The notes under the pieces were generated by a model. It was given only the letters and a program-made list of their open reading frames with translations, searched no databases and was not told the DNA's origin. From contig NW_026870038.1 of assembly GCF_029168945.1 (NCBI RefSeq), positions 496,001-560,000 of the forward strand: DNA of 64,000 nt, written 5' to 3'. The DNA comes from Cannabis sativa (lineage: Eukaryota; Streptophyta; Magnoliopsida; Rosales; Cannabaceae). Positions within the stretch are counted from its first letter, which is position 1, and every line of letters begins with the position of its first letter. Both the position numbers and the translations under genes were made by a program. This document shows positions 34,295-47,000 of the stretch, one piece after another.

Positions 34295-36456
34295 ATGAGG
34301 ATGATGATGATGATGAAGATGATGATGATGCTTGATCAAACTAATCACAACCGTCCATTTCAATCTTCCCAACTTGGGATTTTTGATCATCTTAATAATA
34401 ATAATAATGGTCCTACAATTACTTCTTCTACTACTACTTCTAACACAACAACACCAACAACACCACCTATGACTAATCACAATAACAATATATATTGTTC
34501 TTCTTCTTCTAATATTATTACCACTGCTACTCCTTCTGCTCCTTCTGCTGCGGCTCCTGTCTCTTACACCACCGCCTTAAGATCCCCAGGTTTGATTTTC
34601 TTTATAAATATCTAAACCCAAAGACTTTTCTGTTTTTTAATATCTCTGTACAAATACAAAACTCCCCCCAAATTAAAGATTGTATCTTTATGTTGAGTGG
34701 ATAGATATTTATTGACCCTTTTCTGAGCTGAGTTTACTGAGTGGAGAAAGGAAATGTTTTTATGAATCTCTGTGACATTTGGGATTTTGGGTATTTGATA
34801 TTTTAGGCTTATTTTTCTTTCTTCACTTTCTTCTAGGTGGATTCATGGCGGCGTCTGTGGGTTTTCCTTTCACTAATGCACAGTTAAGAGAGTTGGAAAG
34901 ACAAGCTATGATATTCAAGTACATGGTGGCATCTGTACCTGTTCCACTTGATCTTCTTCTTCCATTTAACAGAACTATGTCTGGTTCAGCTATCCCAATC
35001 CATTACCCATGTAATTTCTCTTTCTTTCTTTCTTTCTTTCTTCAATCAATGTCATTAGCATATTTTGAGATTTGGGATTTTCTGGGTTTGTGTTAAAACC
35101 TTTTTTTTTTTGTTTACTAATTTATTTTACAGTTGGGGGAAGTGAATACAAGTTGAGATTTTCAAATGGAACAGATGCTGAGCCAGGGAGATGTAAAAGA
35201 ACTGATGGTAAAAAATGGAGATGTTCTCGTGATGTGGCACCAGACCAAAAGTACTGTGAGCGTCACATGCATAGAGGTCGTCCCCGTTCAAGAAAGCATG
35301 TGGAAGTTCAACTCAACAACAACAACAACAACAACAACAATAGTAAGAGGACTCGTCTTGATAACAATCAACAACAACAACAGCAGCAACAGCAACATAC
35401 TCTTTCAGTTTCATCTTCTGCAAGTTTAGCAACTTCTACTACTAATTCTAGTATTACTAATCATCCTCAATGTCATCAAAATCACTTCCTTGGATCTTCT
35501 ACTACTGCTCTCCCTTACCATCCTTCTCCTGTTTTTATTGACAAACCAGCTTTTGAATCTATGCCATCAGATAAGGAAGCAAGGTTGGTTTGAGTTCTTC
35601 TTTTCTTTACTTGTGATTTTTTTCACTTGTGATTTTTTTCACTTGTTTTGGTTTGTAATTTATGTGATTTTTGAATATTTGAAGGAGTTTGGAGTGGATG
35701 ATGAAAGGTGAAGATGTAACTATGGCTGCATCTGATCCAAGATGGCTTCATCTGATGCAATCTTCTTCAAAGTCTTCTTTCTGTGACAACAACAATAGTT
35801 CTTCTATCTTTAACCAACATGGTGAAGAGGAGCCATTTCTGAACTTGAATTCTTATGGGAGTTTTGGTACAGGAGGAGAAGTTGAACAGGAAAGAGAGTG
35901 TGCTATGTTTCTCAACCCTGAGGATGTGTCTTTGGATAATAATAATAATCATCATCATCACCAGCAACAGACCAATTCTGAGACCCCAAGAAGTTTCATT
36001 GATGCATGGTCAAAGACAAACATGACTCATAGTAGTTGTAGTAGTGTTAACCAAAGTTCTGTTACATCACAAGGGAGGCTTTCACCTTCTTCACTCACTC
36101 TCTCAATGGGGGGTTATGGCGCCATCAATGATGAGATGGGTACTAAACCACATGTGTCAAACTGGTTGACCCCTGATTCATCTTGGGCTCCTGCAGGTTC
36201 ACCACCAGGTGGTCCATTGGCTGAGGTTTTGAGATCAAGCTCATTGACTGCCACAACAACAACAACTAGTGCTGCATCTGATCCATCTTCGCCATTCGCG
36301 GTCGGGAATGGAGATTCGGGTAGTCCACAGGCTACTGCTGTTTCTTCACCATCTGGGGTTCTTCAAAAAACAGTCACTTCATTATCTGATAGCAGTGGTT
36401 GTAGTAGCCCAGGTCTTGGAATTTCAAAGGTGAAAGCTGAGATTGCTTTGCTTTAA
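34295..36456 (+). CDS. Growth-regulating factor, GRF7/8-like (QLQ + WRC)
   Basis: Four exons with GT-AG borders: 34295-34589, 34837-35010, 35133-35583 and 35685-36456; 563 aa. The QLQ domain is at about 108-143 ([21 protein letters not shown]114-x3-L118-x2-Q121). The WRC domain is at about 173-215 with the C177-C187-C198-H201 zinc set and the basic segment [11 protein letters not shown]. The rest is low-complexity (poly-Asn, poly-Gln, Ser/Thr-rich) with [14 protein letters not shown] and [11 protein letters not shown], motifs I associate with the GRF7/8 clade. GRFs are nuclear transcription factors: QLQ binds GIF co-activators, WRC binds DNA. The start is the first ATG in the open frame; the frame is open upstream without an ATG, and an upstream ORF or missed exon is possible, so the N-terminus is less certain. 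A miR396 site lies in exon 3. Confidence 0.92.
35284..35305 (+). promoter_or_regulatory. miR396 target site in the WRC coding sequence
   Basis: The 22 bases CCGTTCAAGAAAGCATGTGG plus AA encode part of RSRKHVE and are complementary to miR396 (a sequence I know) with the single bulged base that is characteristic of GRF targets. It implies post-transcriptional repression by miR396 as in other angiosperm GRF genes. Confidence 0.88.
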
Positions 36457-37278
36457 AGTTTGAATAAACAATAGAACAAAACAAAACAAAGGGTCCTTAT
36501 TTGGTTTGTGATTTTGATCAAGCAAGTTACTTTTTAGCAAGAGATTGTGTATTTAAGTAGAGTTATTTTTCTTTGCTGTCTTTATATTAGAATACTCTGT
36601 CCCCTTTCTGTTGCCAAGATTGTGTATATTGCTATGTTTGTTCTTTCTTGCAATGGTTAATGGCTTTAAGTTAAAGCTAGTGCCAAAGCATTACTGTGTG
36701 GACTGTACTTTGAGGCTTACTTACTTTGTCTGTGTTTCTTTAGACAAGAAAAAACTATGTATGCATTTGACTTAATAATAGTCTCAACTTTCTACTGATT
36801 ACCATTTATATATATTTGTATATATACATATGATAAAATGTCAAATCTCATGAAATGTATCATGTTAAGCAACAATTGTTAATTTTAATGATTAATCTAG
36901 CCATGGGAACAACCTATATGCTAACTTAAAAACCAAGTTGTATTCATTAAAGGGTGTTGTTTTAGAAAAGAGATATCTTGAGCATTGTGCATAAAGTGTT
37001 GGTCCACATTTGTATAATATTAATAAGATTGGGATATTTGCAGAAGAAGAAGATTTTGGGGACCCGGCAACCACATGGTTACTACTTACTTTTTCTTTTT
37101 ATATATCTGCATTTTGGTTACTTTTTCTTAATTGTTATTATTATTATGATTATCTTACCAATGATATAATGATTATAGAAAAAGGGAATGTTAGTGCAGT
37201 AGCAACAGAAACATTCCATACATTTTTTTCAAGCCATTACAATTCATTGCAGAAACCAAGGACACATCTCTTAGTCTA
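36457..37278. other. Convergent 3' intergenic region, GRF to IQD
   Basis: 822 bases between two converging stop codons, holding both 3' UTRs. AATAAA-like signals are present (GAATAAACAA at about 36462). No gene or repeat is recognised. Confidence 0.5.
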
Positions 37279-39042
37279 CTACCTAACCCACCTTCTCTGC
37301 TGCCTTAACTCATTGCCTCTGAGAGGAGAAGTCTCGCTGTCCGAGCAACGAGATGAAACACTCGATCTCTGCTGCTGGTAGTTGCTATTGCTGTTGCTGG
37401 TGCGGTGGCTTCCATTCGCCTCATCAGCAACAGCAAATGATAGTCGTTTTCTAGCTGATGGCCCTGCTTCTGGGGTCACAGTAGTAGAGCAGCCCCTTTG
37501 CCTCGGTGCACTTTGAGAACGCGAACGTGCCTTAGCTGAGGCCGTTGCAGCCATGTAGTTGTAGGGTGTTGTTGGTGTGTTGTATGTACAACGAGGGCTG
37601 ATAGTGTTGGTCAAGCTGTGAAGGTTTTTAGGCTTTGAAGGTGATGGTGTTGGAGTTATGAATTGTTGGTATTGGTATTGGAGTTGGGCTGGAGGAGGAG
37701 TGGAGTAACAATAGGAATAACTCTTTGGCCTTTGGTGATAGTGATTTTGTGATCTGTGGTGGGGTAGTATGTTGGTGTTTGAGTTATTATTAGAGTAAGG
37801 TCGATATGTGTCAATTTCAACTGTTTTAATTGGGTCTATGATATGATCACATGAAGCTCTTCTTGTTGTGCTCAATTCCCACTGCTTATTTTGACTACTT
37901 GTCCTCCTAGTCCAGTACTCTTCTGGTTCTGGTTCACTTTCAACTTGGTCCACACAACACTCACTTCTCCACATCTTTCAATGCCAAAAAATAAAACACA
38001 GGAAAAACATAAAATATACATGATTCTGAAGATATTAACATGTTTTCCAAAGCTAAATCCTAAGAACCAAACCTGTTGAGAAAAGGCATTAGTAAGAGCC
38101 CTTTCGCGTTTCATTGTAGCTTCTTTTGTTTTCCTTATCATGGCTTCAATTTGCTCCAACATTTCTGATGATTCTGAATATTGATCATCTTCATCTCTAG
38201 TGATCTGCATCAACCAACTAAGAATATGAGTATATAATACATACATACATAAGAGTAGTTAGTGTAATTGATTTTCTTACAAGGGAGTTTCTGTTAGCAT
38301 TAACATTATAAAATGCAGAATCAAAGTTTTCTTCAAGAGAAAGTCTTCTGTTACGCTGTTGATCCAAAACCCGAGCTTGAACTCGAACCAGAGCTTGCAT
38401 GCATTGAAGGGTCATCTTAGCGCGTTTTCTAACATTATGTCCTCTTACCAAAGCTTGCAACTTTACTAACCCCTTTAGAGCTTTAAGAGCTCTTCTTGCC
38501 TACTCAAACAAAATCAAGAATTAGCAAATACATAATTAACTAAATGTACTTCAATGAGAGTTTTAAGTAAAGAATTAGCACCAAATATCCTCTGAAAGCA
38601 GTCTGAATAGTCATGGCAGCCAAGTCTTTGATGTACATTGAAGGTCTAGTAGCTGCTCTTGTGGCCATTGCCACAGCCAGAGCATGTGATGATGAAGAAG
38701 AAGGAGCTGTAATGATCTTAGCAGTAGTTGTTATAGTCCTTGTTTCACAATTTTGTGTAGCTTTCTTTTCTTGCTGATTCAGCTTCTGTTTCTTGAAAAT
38801 CCATCTCCTTTTTCCTCTCTTCTGCAAAAATAGACATAATATGACTCAGAAGACATAAACACAAAACATGAATCAAACCAACATATATAAATATATATAT
38901 ATACCTTTTGTTGCTGTTCTTCTTCTTCTTCTTCCTCTTCTCTTCTTCTACTAGTTCTTTTGTCATTAGTATCCTTAGAAGGAGAACTGAAAGCCCTTTT
39001 GACCAAAGTCAACCAAGAGCTTGTTCCACCAATTTTCCCCAT
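37279..39042 (-). CDS. IQ67-domain (IQD) calmodulin-binding protein
   Basis: Five exons on the minus strand, all phase 0: 38905-39042, 38582-38821, 38281-38499, 38073-38204 and 37279-37974; 474 aa. The N-terminus [20 protein letters not shown] is the IQD signature. A Glu-rich and Lys/Arg-rich stretch follows, then the IQ67 domain at about 115-170: IQTAFRGYL, the conserved phase-0 intron, then [20 protein letters not shown] and further IQ-type repeats. The C-terminal half is disordered (Tyr/Gln/Asn/Ser-rich) with PRQRG and the conserved RKRLSFA motif. IQD proteins bind calmodulin and associate with microtubules, membrane subdomains or the nucleus, linking calcium to cell shape. Layout best fits the IQD16-18/22-type group; the exact paralogue is unresolved. 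Confidence 0.93.
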
Positions 39043-41278
39043 GAAAATGTAAGTGTAAAATTACTATAGAAACATTAAAAAAGAAAAGGCAATGGAATTG
39101 AGTAGTTGGGTTGGTGCTTTAAATGGTATAGGCACTCATATTAAAGAGGAACAATAATTATGAAGTGTAGTCTAAATGTACAAGTGGATGAGGAAGAATG
39201 GAAAGAAGGGTAACTCTAGTTCATACATCCCATGCATTTAGGAGAAACAAAAAACAGAACAGAACTGAATTAGTCATGTTTGTTTATTTTATAACGTTAA
39301 TATTTGGACACAAATGTATAATAATAATAATATATTAGAAAAAAGAGTAAAAGAATATGTTGTTTTGTAGTGGCATGGGAGCAAATTTAATGTTTTGGTG
39401 TCAGAGAATTGTTGAGTTGTTGTAGCCTTGAAATTGATGAAAGCTGAGAGAGAAAATTATACAAATAGTTACAGCAATGAGTAACATAGCCATAGCTTTT
39501 ACTTTTTAATATATATGTCTTTGGTCTTTTGCTTTAATATATTTGATAAAGAGTTTTTGTTGAAGGTGTTTTGGGTTTTTTGGAGGGAGTTTTGTTTGTA
39601 TTTTTTCAACTCTTTATTTTGAGTTTGTTGAGTTCTTTCTTTTGAATTCTTTACAATATTTCTATATAATCTATAATGGGATGTTGAGATTAAGTGAATT
39701 TCAAATTCACGTGTAAAGAGTTTGAGATTATCCTAAAATTATACTTAAAAGTATTCCCTTAATTATAAGTTTGGTTTACATTTCCATTCCTACACTTTCA
39801 ATCACATTTTTGTAATTTAAGTATCTTATTAAGCGAGTCGAGTCTTAGGCACAGACATGATCAAGTTTACACATGACATATAAGTGCATATTTTATCAGA
39901 AAAAATATCGAATTTTATCACGATAAAAGAAAACTATAACTATTATGAATACGAGTATAACTCTAATGAGAATTGTTATAAGTGTAGCTATTAGAAATGT
40001 GGGTTCATGTAATCTTAAATTGTTGAATTTTTAATAAATAATATGAGTGTTAGTGTTCAGCAAGAGCACTGACACTCACATTTTTTTATTTTTTATTTTT
40101 TGATTGGTTATTTTTTTTTAGCATAGGTACATAAATATGTACATTTTATGTTAGGTTGGGATTGAACTCATGCCCTTCAATTACAAGACTTAAAGAGCCA
40201 ATGGTTATGAGTTATGATGAAAGAAAAGAAGAGTATATGTTTAAGAGTTTGAAATCATCCAATGGTTAACTGACACGTGTAATTTCAGGGGTTAATTTTG
40301 TAATATAACTTGAAGAATGAAGGAATTTGTTTTCTTGGGGTGTGGTGTAAAGTACTTTACAGTGAGGAGGAATAATGGAAGAAACAAACACATACAATTT
40401 AAAGAAAAACAAACAAAACAAAAAGCTTATTTAATGTTGTAAATTTGTTGCCTTTTCCAGTTGGTAAAGCAGAGCAGAACAGACCAGTCAAACTCTATAT
40501 GATTATGTTCTTCAACATTTTGTTATTTATTTATTTGGGGTTTTCTTAAATTAGTTGCAAAATAAGTTTGATAATATATTGAGTAAGTAATCCTTAAATA
40601 CTCCGAAAGAAGAGCTTACTATTTTAGGATATGATATATGATCATGATGAGAGGTGTTATAAATGTTTGAAAATGATTGATACTAATGAATTGTGATGCC
40701 CATATCTATTAACCTTGGTTTGATTACCTTTGTTGTGACAAGTGAGAAAAAGAAGAAGAAGAAGAAGTATTGGTTCTTCTATTCAATTCCAAACTAATCT
40801 TGATAAAGAAGAAGTGGTCCATTTTTGTGTGTGTGTTTTTCTTTTCTATGGTAAGTGTAGTATGGGCCTATTTTGAGATTAAAAGAGGAGTTAATGTTAG
40901 AAAGATACATTACTCTCCTTGGGTTTGGTGTTGTTGGTGACATATGAAGTGATTATATAAACAAAAATAATCCGATTTAATCGAGCCTCCCGAACTACTT
41001 GGCATGATTGTTGCTTGACAGATGTGTCATGTAGCTTGAGAGACTCGAAATAAATAGCAGTGCTCTTAAATAAATATTATGTTTGATGATTAATATAAGA
41101 GCATTAGTATAAGACATTTTTCAGGTTGTCCAACATTTTTATATAATGATATGTGATTTGTTTAATATACTAGTCGGAGGCACACCTGCTCCGCACGTGT
41201 ATTCAACATGACTTTTTATTTTGAAGGGACTCATTTATTATAAAAATATGAAAAATTGTATTTACATTCCACAAATTA
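39043..41278. other. Gene-free interval upstream of the IQD gene
   Basis: The first few hundred bases should include the IQD promoter. The rest is AT-rich with no ORF resembling a protein. A GAA microsatellite occurs at about 40747-40768. At about 41168-41200 a CTAG beside a GC-rich hairpin resembles a minus-strand Helitron end, but the spacing is not typical. Confidence 0.45.
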
Positions 41279-41622
41279 ACTACAAGAAATGTTATTTTTG
41301 CCAGCATATTTTTGTGCTGACAAAAGTTTAGTATTACACTGGTAAAATAAAATTTACTTCAGATGTATTGACAAAAGAGATTGGCAAATCAACGTTGGTA
41401 TTAGAATTTTTACCAGCACAAAATAAAAAGTGCTGGCAAAAAATACTTTTCCCAGTGCGTAAATGCACTGAAAAAAGTTAGATTTTAGTCACTACCAATA
41501 TGCGCGGGTAAAACTTTGACCTTTTTGCCAGTATAGTTTGCGAAATGCGCTGGTAAAAGTAAAAGTTACTTTTACCAGCGCAGTAGTGAATTGTGCTGGT
41601 AAAAGTGACATTTCTTATAATG
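41279..41622. mobile_element. CACTA-like MITE with subterminal TGCTGGTAAAA repeats
   Basis: About 344 bases. The left end ACTACAAGAAATGTTATTTT is inverted at the right end as AAAAGTGACATTTCTTATAA. Inside, the motif TTTTACCAGC / GCTGGTAAAA or its GCCAGCA variants occurs at least eight times in both orientations. Ends starting near CACTACAAGAAA with subterminal repeats are typical of CACTA-derived MITEs. No coding capacity. Confidence 0.7.
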
Positions 41623-42203
41623 TATAATAAGTATATAAAAAATAAACTTAAAATAATTTTTAATTATCACTCTTAATATTTTTTTGATTTATTTTTCTCA
41701 CATTATTTTGTGTTAATTGTTGTATTTATTTTTAAAAAAGTCATAATTATTTTTCAAATTTATATAAATTTTTTTTTTATTTTTTTTCTAATAGAATTTC
41801 GCATAATTTTTTATTTTAATTTTTTATTATAATATTTAATTTTTTTTGATAGATTTATTTTTTAACAATTTGAATTGAAAGAATTTTGATAAAAAAAAAC
41901 TAATATAAATACAGCTATAAATTTTATTTAAAATAAAAATTATTAAAATATAGTGCATTTATAAATTTTTAAAGTGCAAATAAACAAAAATTAAACAAAA
42001 ATTATAATCACTTATACTAAATTAATTTTGTAGAGCTTTTTTACTATTTTACTTTACAATTATGAAATTAGAAAATACATATATTTTTTTTAAGTGTGAT
42101 ATTTTTTTAGTAAAAGTTATGGCCCTCACACATCAATAGATGGGTTTGTAAATTTATTATTTTAATAATCTAAAGTGAGGGAGAGAAAAGTAATTATCAC
42201 ATA

Positions 42204-44819
42204 TCTATTCTATATAAAGTGTGTCTATATAACTAAAATTCTTGGTTTATGAGAAATTTATGGGTGACTTTTTATTTTTATTTAATAAAATAATAAAATA
42301 TTATTTATATATAATAAAATAATAATAAAACAAATCCTATTAATATTTGAATTGATATTTAGCATATTTCAACTCTATATATAATCACAACTATAACTCT
42401 AAAAATTAAAAATATATATATATATATAAAATAATCGTCCATTTTCTTTATATTATTTAGAATAATTCATTGTGGTTCAAGATCACAATGAATAGAAAAA
42501 GTGGCAAAAACACAAATGTAGTTCAAAATCATAGTAAACTAAGAAAGAATGAGAAGAGATTATTAAGCATTAAATATTCTCATTAAACACACTCAAAGAA
42601 TCACATTGAGAGACGAAAAAAAAAGAATACCAATTGTGATATATATATAAATAAATAAAAGCTAAGAATATTATATAATTATTTATATTCTATATAAAGT
42701 GTGCCTATATAACATAATTCTTGATTTATGAAAAATTCATGAGTGACTTTTTATTTATATTAAAAATAAAATGATTTATTAATAAAAATAAAATAGTTTA
42801 TTAATTTTAAAAATACAATTTTAAAAATTAAAAAGTAAAAACAAAACCAAACCAAACAGATTTTTTAAAACTACCAACCAATCAAAAATTTTCGTGTGGA
42901 CTCATCTTTTAAATTTTCAGAAACATAAAACTTTTTTGAATTTTAAACTAATCAAGCCTTTGTATATATGTACAGTTTGATAATAGATATATATGGGGTG
43001 GATTTTTAAATAAATTTAATTTTGTAGGTGAAAAAAATGACAAAATTGGTTGTAAATCACAAAGAGATAATTGAGGTTGAAAGGATGAGTAGGGAACCGA
43101 ATATAGTTTATGATCGTAGATGTATATTTATATTAAAAATAAAATGATTTATTAATAAAAATAAAATGGTTTATGAGAAATTTATGGTTTAAAATATTTA
43201 ATTTGATATCTTAATTATTAATAAACAATACCATAAATATACATCTACGATCATATAAGAATTTTATTCTAAAACTATACGATCATAGATTAAGTGGTCA
43301 AGGTCCAAAGAAAAAAAATAATTTCTTATAATCTGAAATCAAGACACGAAAAACAGAAACTAATTGAATAGGACTCTATTCAATTGAGGTGTCGACCATA
43401 CATGGTAAGTAAAAAGCTATATATTAAATTTTATGCCATGATATTATATATTATATATATTGCTAAAGATGCAAAAGTATTGCATTTATATTTCCCACGA
43501 TGTTTCAAAAAAACTTTGAAAAGTTCATCTTGAATTAATTATTAATATGTAATAAAAAAATATTAGTTATTATACTATTACTTCAAACAAAGGAAAGTTC
43601 TAGCGGTGCTTCTACTTTCTAATCATAAACCTCAATTTCGGCTTCTTTAACCAGCTGCCACACACAACTTACTTACTCTAAATTTATAACCATTTACAAT
43701 TTCTTAACACTCAAAAAGTTACTGAGTTTGTTTTCTATAGCTCTACTTATTAAGGTAGAAAAATATTTTTAGATTGACTCCATTCTGTTTATTTAATGAA
43801 TTATTTTCAAGTTGACACATTAACTTAAAAATGACACAATAATGACCTACTACAAAGTATACACTTATATTCATTCTATTTATTAAGAATCAAAACTTCA
43901 ATCTTCTTCACTAGATTAGCCAGAGACACATAATATTTGGACATAAACACATGACACAATATTATAACTCAAATTCAGAAACACTTAGTCGAAACTTGAA
44001 TGAATAATGCCACTCTTTTAAGTTTTAAGACTGTATATGACTAGGCAATTTTGGTTATTGTATTATTATTCCTGCTACATAGTTGATCATTTTTAGATTT
44101 TTGTTGTGAAATTTCGTATTGTGAGCTTTTTAGAGAGTTTCTTATAGACTTCAATGAGTAATAGATTTATATAATTATACCTGGAATAAATTTACATAAT
44201 GTTGTTTGGTGGATTCCTATTTTGTTATTAGGTAACATAATATTATTATTTGTTAGGCCTGTCACAATTATTATTAAGTGAGAATGAATCAATTTAAAAA
44301 CCTTTTACTATATTGAAAGGTGAGATTGATTTTAATATGAGCTTAGTTATATTTAATTTTATTTTGTATATCTATTGTTTTATTTGAAAACATGTGAATA
44401 AATGACTACACTATATACAACAATTAAGGACATCACTCCAACTACAGAAAGTTAAAAGAATAAAATAAGAGTGTTAGAAAAATTTGAAAAGCGGACAAAT
44501 AAGAGTTCACCACTCAAATATCAAAAGCTTAATGTTAGCAGACAAAAAAGTATACAATCAGTTAATTTATTGTTGAAATTGTCAATACTCTACTAATAAA
44601 TGCTATATTTTCTGAATTTCGCCTGTACTCGCGTTCCAACAAATTATTATTTCATAAATATTTTTTTTCCTTAAAAATGAACACAGGGTAAGGGTAATGA
44701 TGTTGAACCTAATAACTAATGATATTTTTTTTAATTTTTAATTGTATCATTTTTTAATAACGTAGAAAAAAACTAGCATAAAATTTAGTATACGTGCATC
44801 GCACGTAACTTTTTACTAG
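42204..44819 (+). mobile_element. Non-autonomous Helitron, up to 2.6 kb
   Basis: The 3' end is convincing: a perfect 6-bp stem, 3-nt loop hairpin (ACGTGCATCGCACGT, 44792-44806), nine bases, then CTAG (44816-44819) followed by T. Two candidate 5' ends with TCTATATAAAGTGTGYCTATATAA occur at about 42204-42233 and 42689-42713, each continuing with the same TTATGARAAATTYATGRGTGAC block, so one copy may be nested in another. No Rep/helicase coding sequence is present. The 3' boundary is firm; the 5' boundary is uncertain. Confidence 0.65.
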
Positions 44820-46275
44820 TATATATATATGTATTTATATCACTAAAATTGTGTTTTTTTTATTATTTTTTATTTAATAAAATAATAAGTAAATTATTTC
44901 CATCAATTGAAATAATTTTTAAAATTTTTTGTATAAAATAATATACTTTTAAGTTATTTTGTAGAAAGATCAATTATTATTCATTAATTAAATGTGGGAT
45001 ATAAAAAGATTTCAAAAATAATTTTTTTTAAAAAAAAGATTACAATATGTATGGTTGTTTGACTTAGATTTTTTTTGAGTTATAAAAGAACAATTTATTA
45101 TTTTTTGTAGTTTAATATTAAATAAAAGTTAATTAAGTAATTTACTTAGTGGAACTCAAAAATATTTTTTTTTATAAAGGTTATAGATAGAAAAAAAGAA
45201 AAGGAGAATTTTGTAATTTACTTTTGGGAAGCCCAAAGCCACATTCTCCTTTTTATATAGTTATAGATTTGATTTCTTTTTGGAGGGTTTCATATGCACT
45301 CTAATTACATTATATGTCTAGTTTATTTTATTTGTTTTAATTTTTATCCTTATTTCTATATTATTTAAGATATACTAATTTTTATAGATGATTTATAGAT
45401 GATATTCCTATTATACCCCTTATATTAATGTAAATTATGTGGTAATAGGCAACCCACCCCTAAAAAGAGGTATTTCTTAGTTTATGGGTACATTAGTCTT
45501 TTTGAATTAGAGACAATTAATAAATTTTAAATAATAATAATAAACAATTCAAGACATTTTTCAAAGTTCTTATTTGTATTTCAAAATTATTTTCATGTCT
45601 CAAATATTTTATAGCAATAGCAATGAGTGTTTGTTGTAAAATTGTTTATATACAATACTATTAAATATATTTATATGTATATAAACAATGTGGTATCTGT
45701 AATATTTTGTTTCTTTTCAATTTTCTACTTATTTTGTATATTTATAAACTTTTTAAAATACATTGCAAAAATAAAAATGTATTGCTAGGGTTTGTACTAC
45801 CATTGACAGGTTGTGTAGTATTAGTAGTAGTGATGGTAGTGGAGGAATTTCATAAGTTTCAACCTTATTTTTATTTTTTTATTAATCAAAATGTAATAAT
45901 TTTTTCCAATCATATTTAATATATTAACAGTCATCAGCACAAGAATATTAAAATTGAACCATATCAAAATAAAATATCTAAACACTAGAAACTTTTTTAT
46001 TGTTGAGTTAAAAATGCAAGATTACCATACACAACAACAGTTTGAAAATAACCATTAAGTGATATGAAAGTAATAGTATTCCATTTTTGCAAAGGGTAGC
46101 ATATTTTGATAAAATGATAATCTTATATAGATGCAAAATGGATGCAAAATTTAACATAAAATATAGTATAAGCAAAATTTATCTATATCTATAATTCATA
46201 ACATTTCTATAAAAGCTCAGCCTATATCTTTACTTTTTCTTCATCTATTTTGTTTTTTTATGGTTTGTTTATTTT
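44820..46275. other. Gene-free AT-rich interval
   Basis: No ORF of note and no recognised element. A short frame at 45707-45919 has no family resemblance. Confidence 0.4.
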
Positions 46276-46683
46276 ATAATTAACTAATTAGAATTTTTGT
46301 CTTTAAACATTGACATATATTAAATTATATTTTTGAATTTTTTTTTTCCATTAAAAATTCTTCCGGACAGTTGAAATTATTGGATTTAAGGACATTTGTC
46401 TAATTTCATTTAACTTTAGTAATTTTGTGATTGTCTATGTACTAAATCATGCTCCCTAAATATTGATATTTACCAAATCATACTCCTCAAACTTTGATAT
46501 GTACCAAATCAAGCCTCCTAAATTTTTATCCATGTTAGACTTTCCTTACGAATATTAGAAAAAAGTCCTTAAATCCAACAATTTCAATAGTTTAGGAGAA
46601 TTTTGAATGACTTTAAAATTCAAGGGGTATGATTTGGTACATGTTAAAATTCAAGAGGAAAAAAATCTTAATTAGCCAATTAT
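46276..46683. mobile_element. Palindromic MITE, about 408 bp
   Basis: The left end ATAATTAACTAATTAGAATTT pairs with the right end AAATCTTAATTAGCCAATTAT. Further in, AATTATTGGATTTAAGGAC (about 46375) pairs with GTCCTTAAATCCAACAATTT (about 46566), so the element is a long imperfect palindrome. In between are three near-repeats of ACCAAATCATRCTCC (about 46443, 46474, 46505). Non-coding; superfamily unassigned. Confidence 0.65.
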
Positions 46684-46689
46684 TATAAA

Positions 46690-47000
46690 GATTAGTTCAT
46701 AAATACACAAAAACAACAAAAAATTACGAAAGATACGGTTTCACGAAATCTTTAATAATTTTATGATTTTTTTTATTTTATTTACAGAAAATACGGTCTT
46801 TTATGTTGTACTCTTGTTAATTTGTTGTTAATTTTTTGTTATCTGTATGTTATTTTTTGTTGTTGTTTTGTTGTTATTTAGATGTTATTTTCATGTTACT
46901 TTTATGTAACTTTCTTGTTGTTTTGTTGTTATTTAGATGTTATTTTCATGTTACTTTTATGTAACTTTCTTGTTGTTTTCGTGTTGTTTCTATAGAAAAT
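46690..47000. repeat. Dispersed repeat, second copy, with internal 55-bp duplication
   Basis: Matches 13878-14150 in direct orientation. Unlike that copy, this one carries a perfect or near-perfect 55-base tandem duplication at 46860-46914 and 46915-46969 (unit beginning GTTGTTTTGTTGTTATTTAG and ending GTAACTTTCTT). Confidence 0.65.

Noticed and set aside
36892..37074. A 60-codon minus-strand frame between GRF and IQD
   Set aside because: It sits in the shared 3' flank with no recognisable domain or splice context.
41161..41205. Minus-strand Helitron 3' end beside CTAG at 41170-41173
   Set aside because: The stem is only 5 bp with a 9-nt loop and sits 1 nt from CTAG instead of about 10, so the signature is not convincing.
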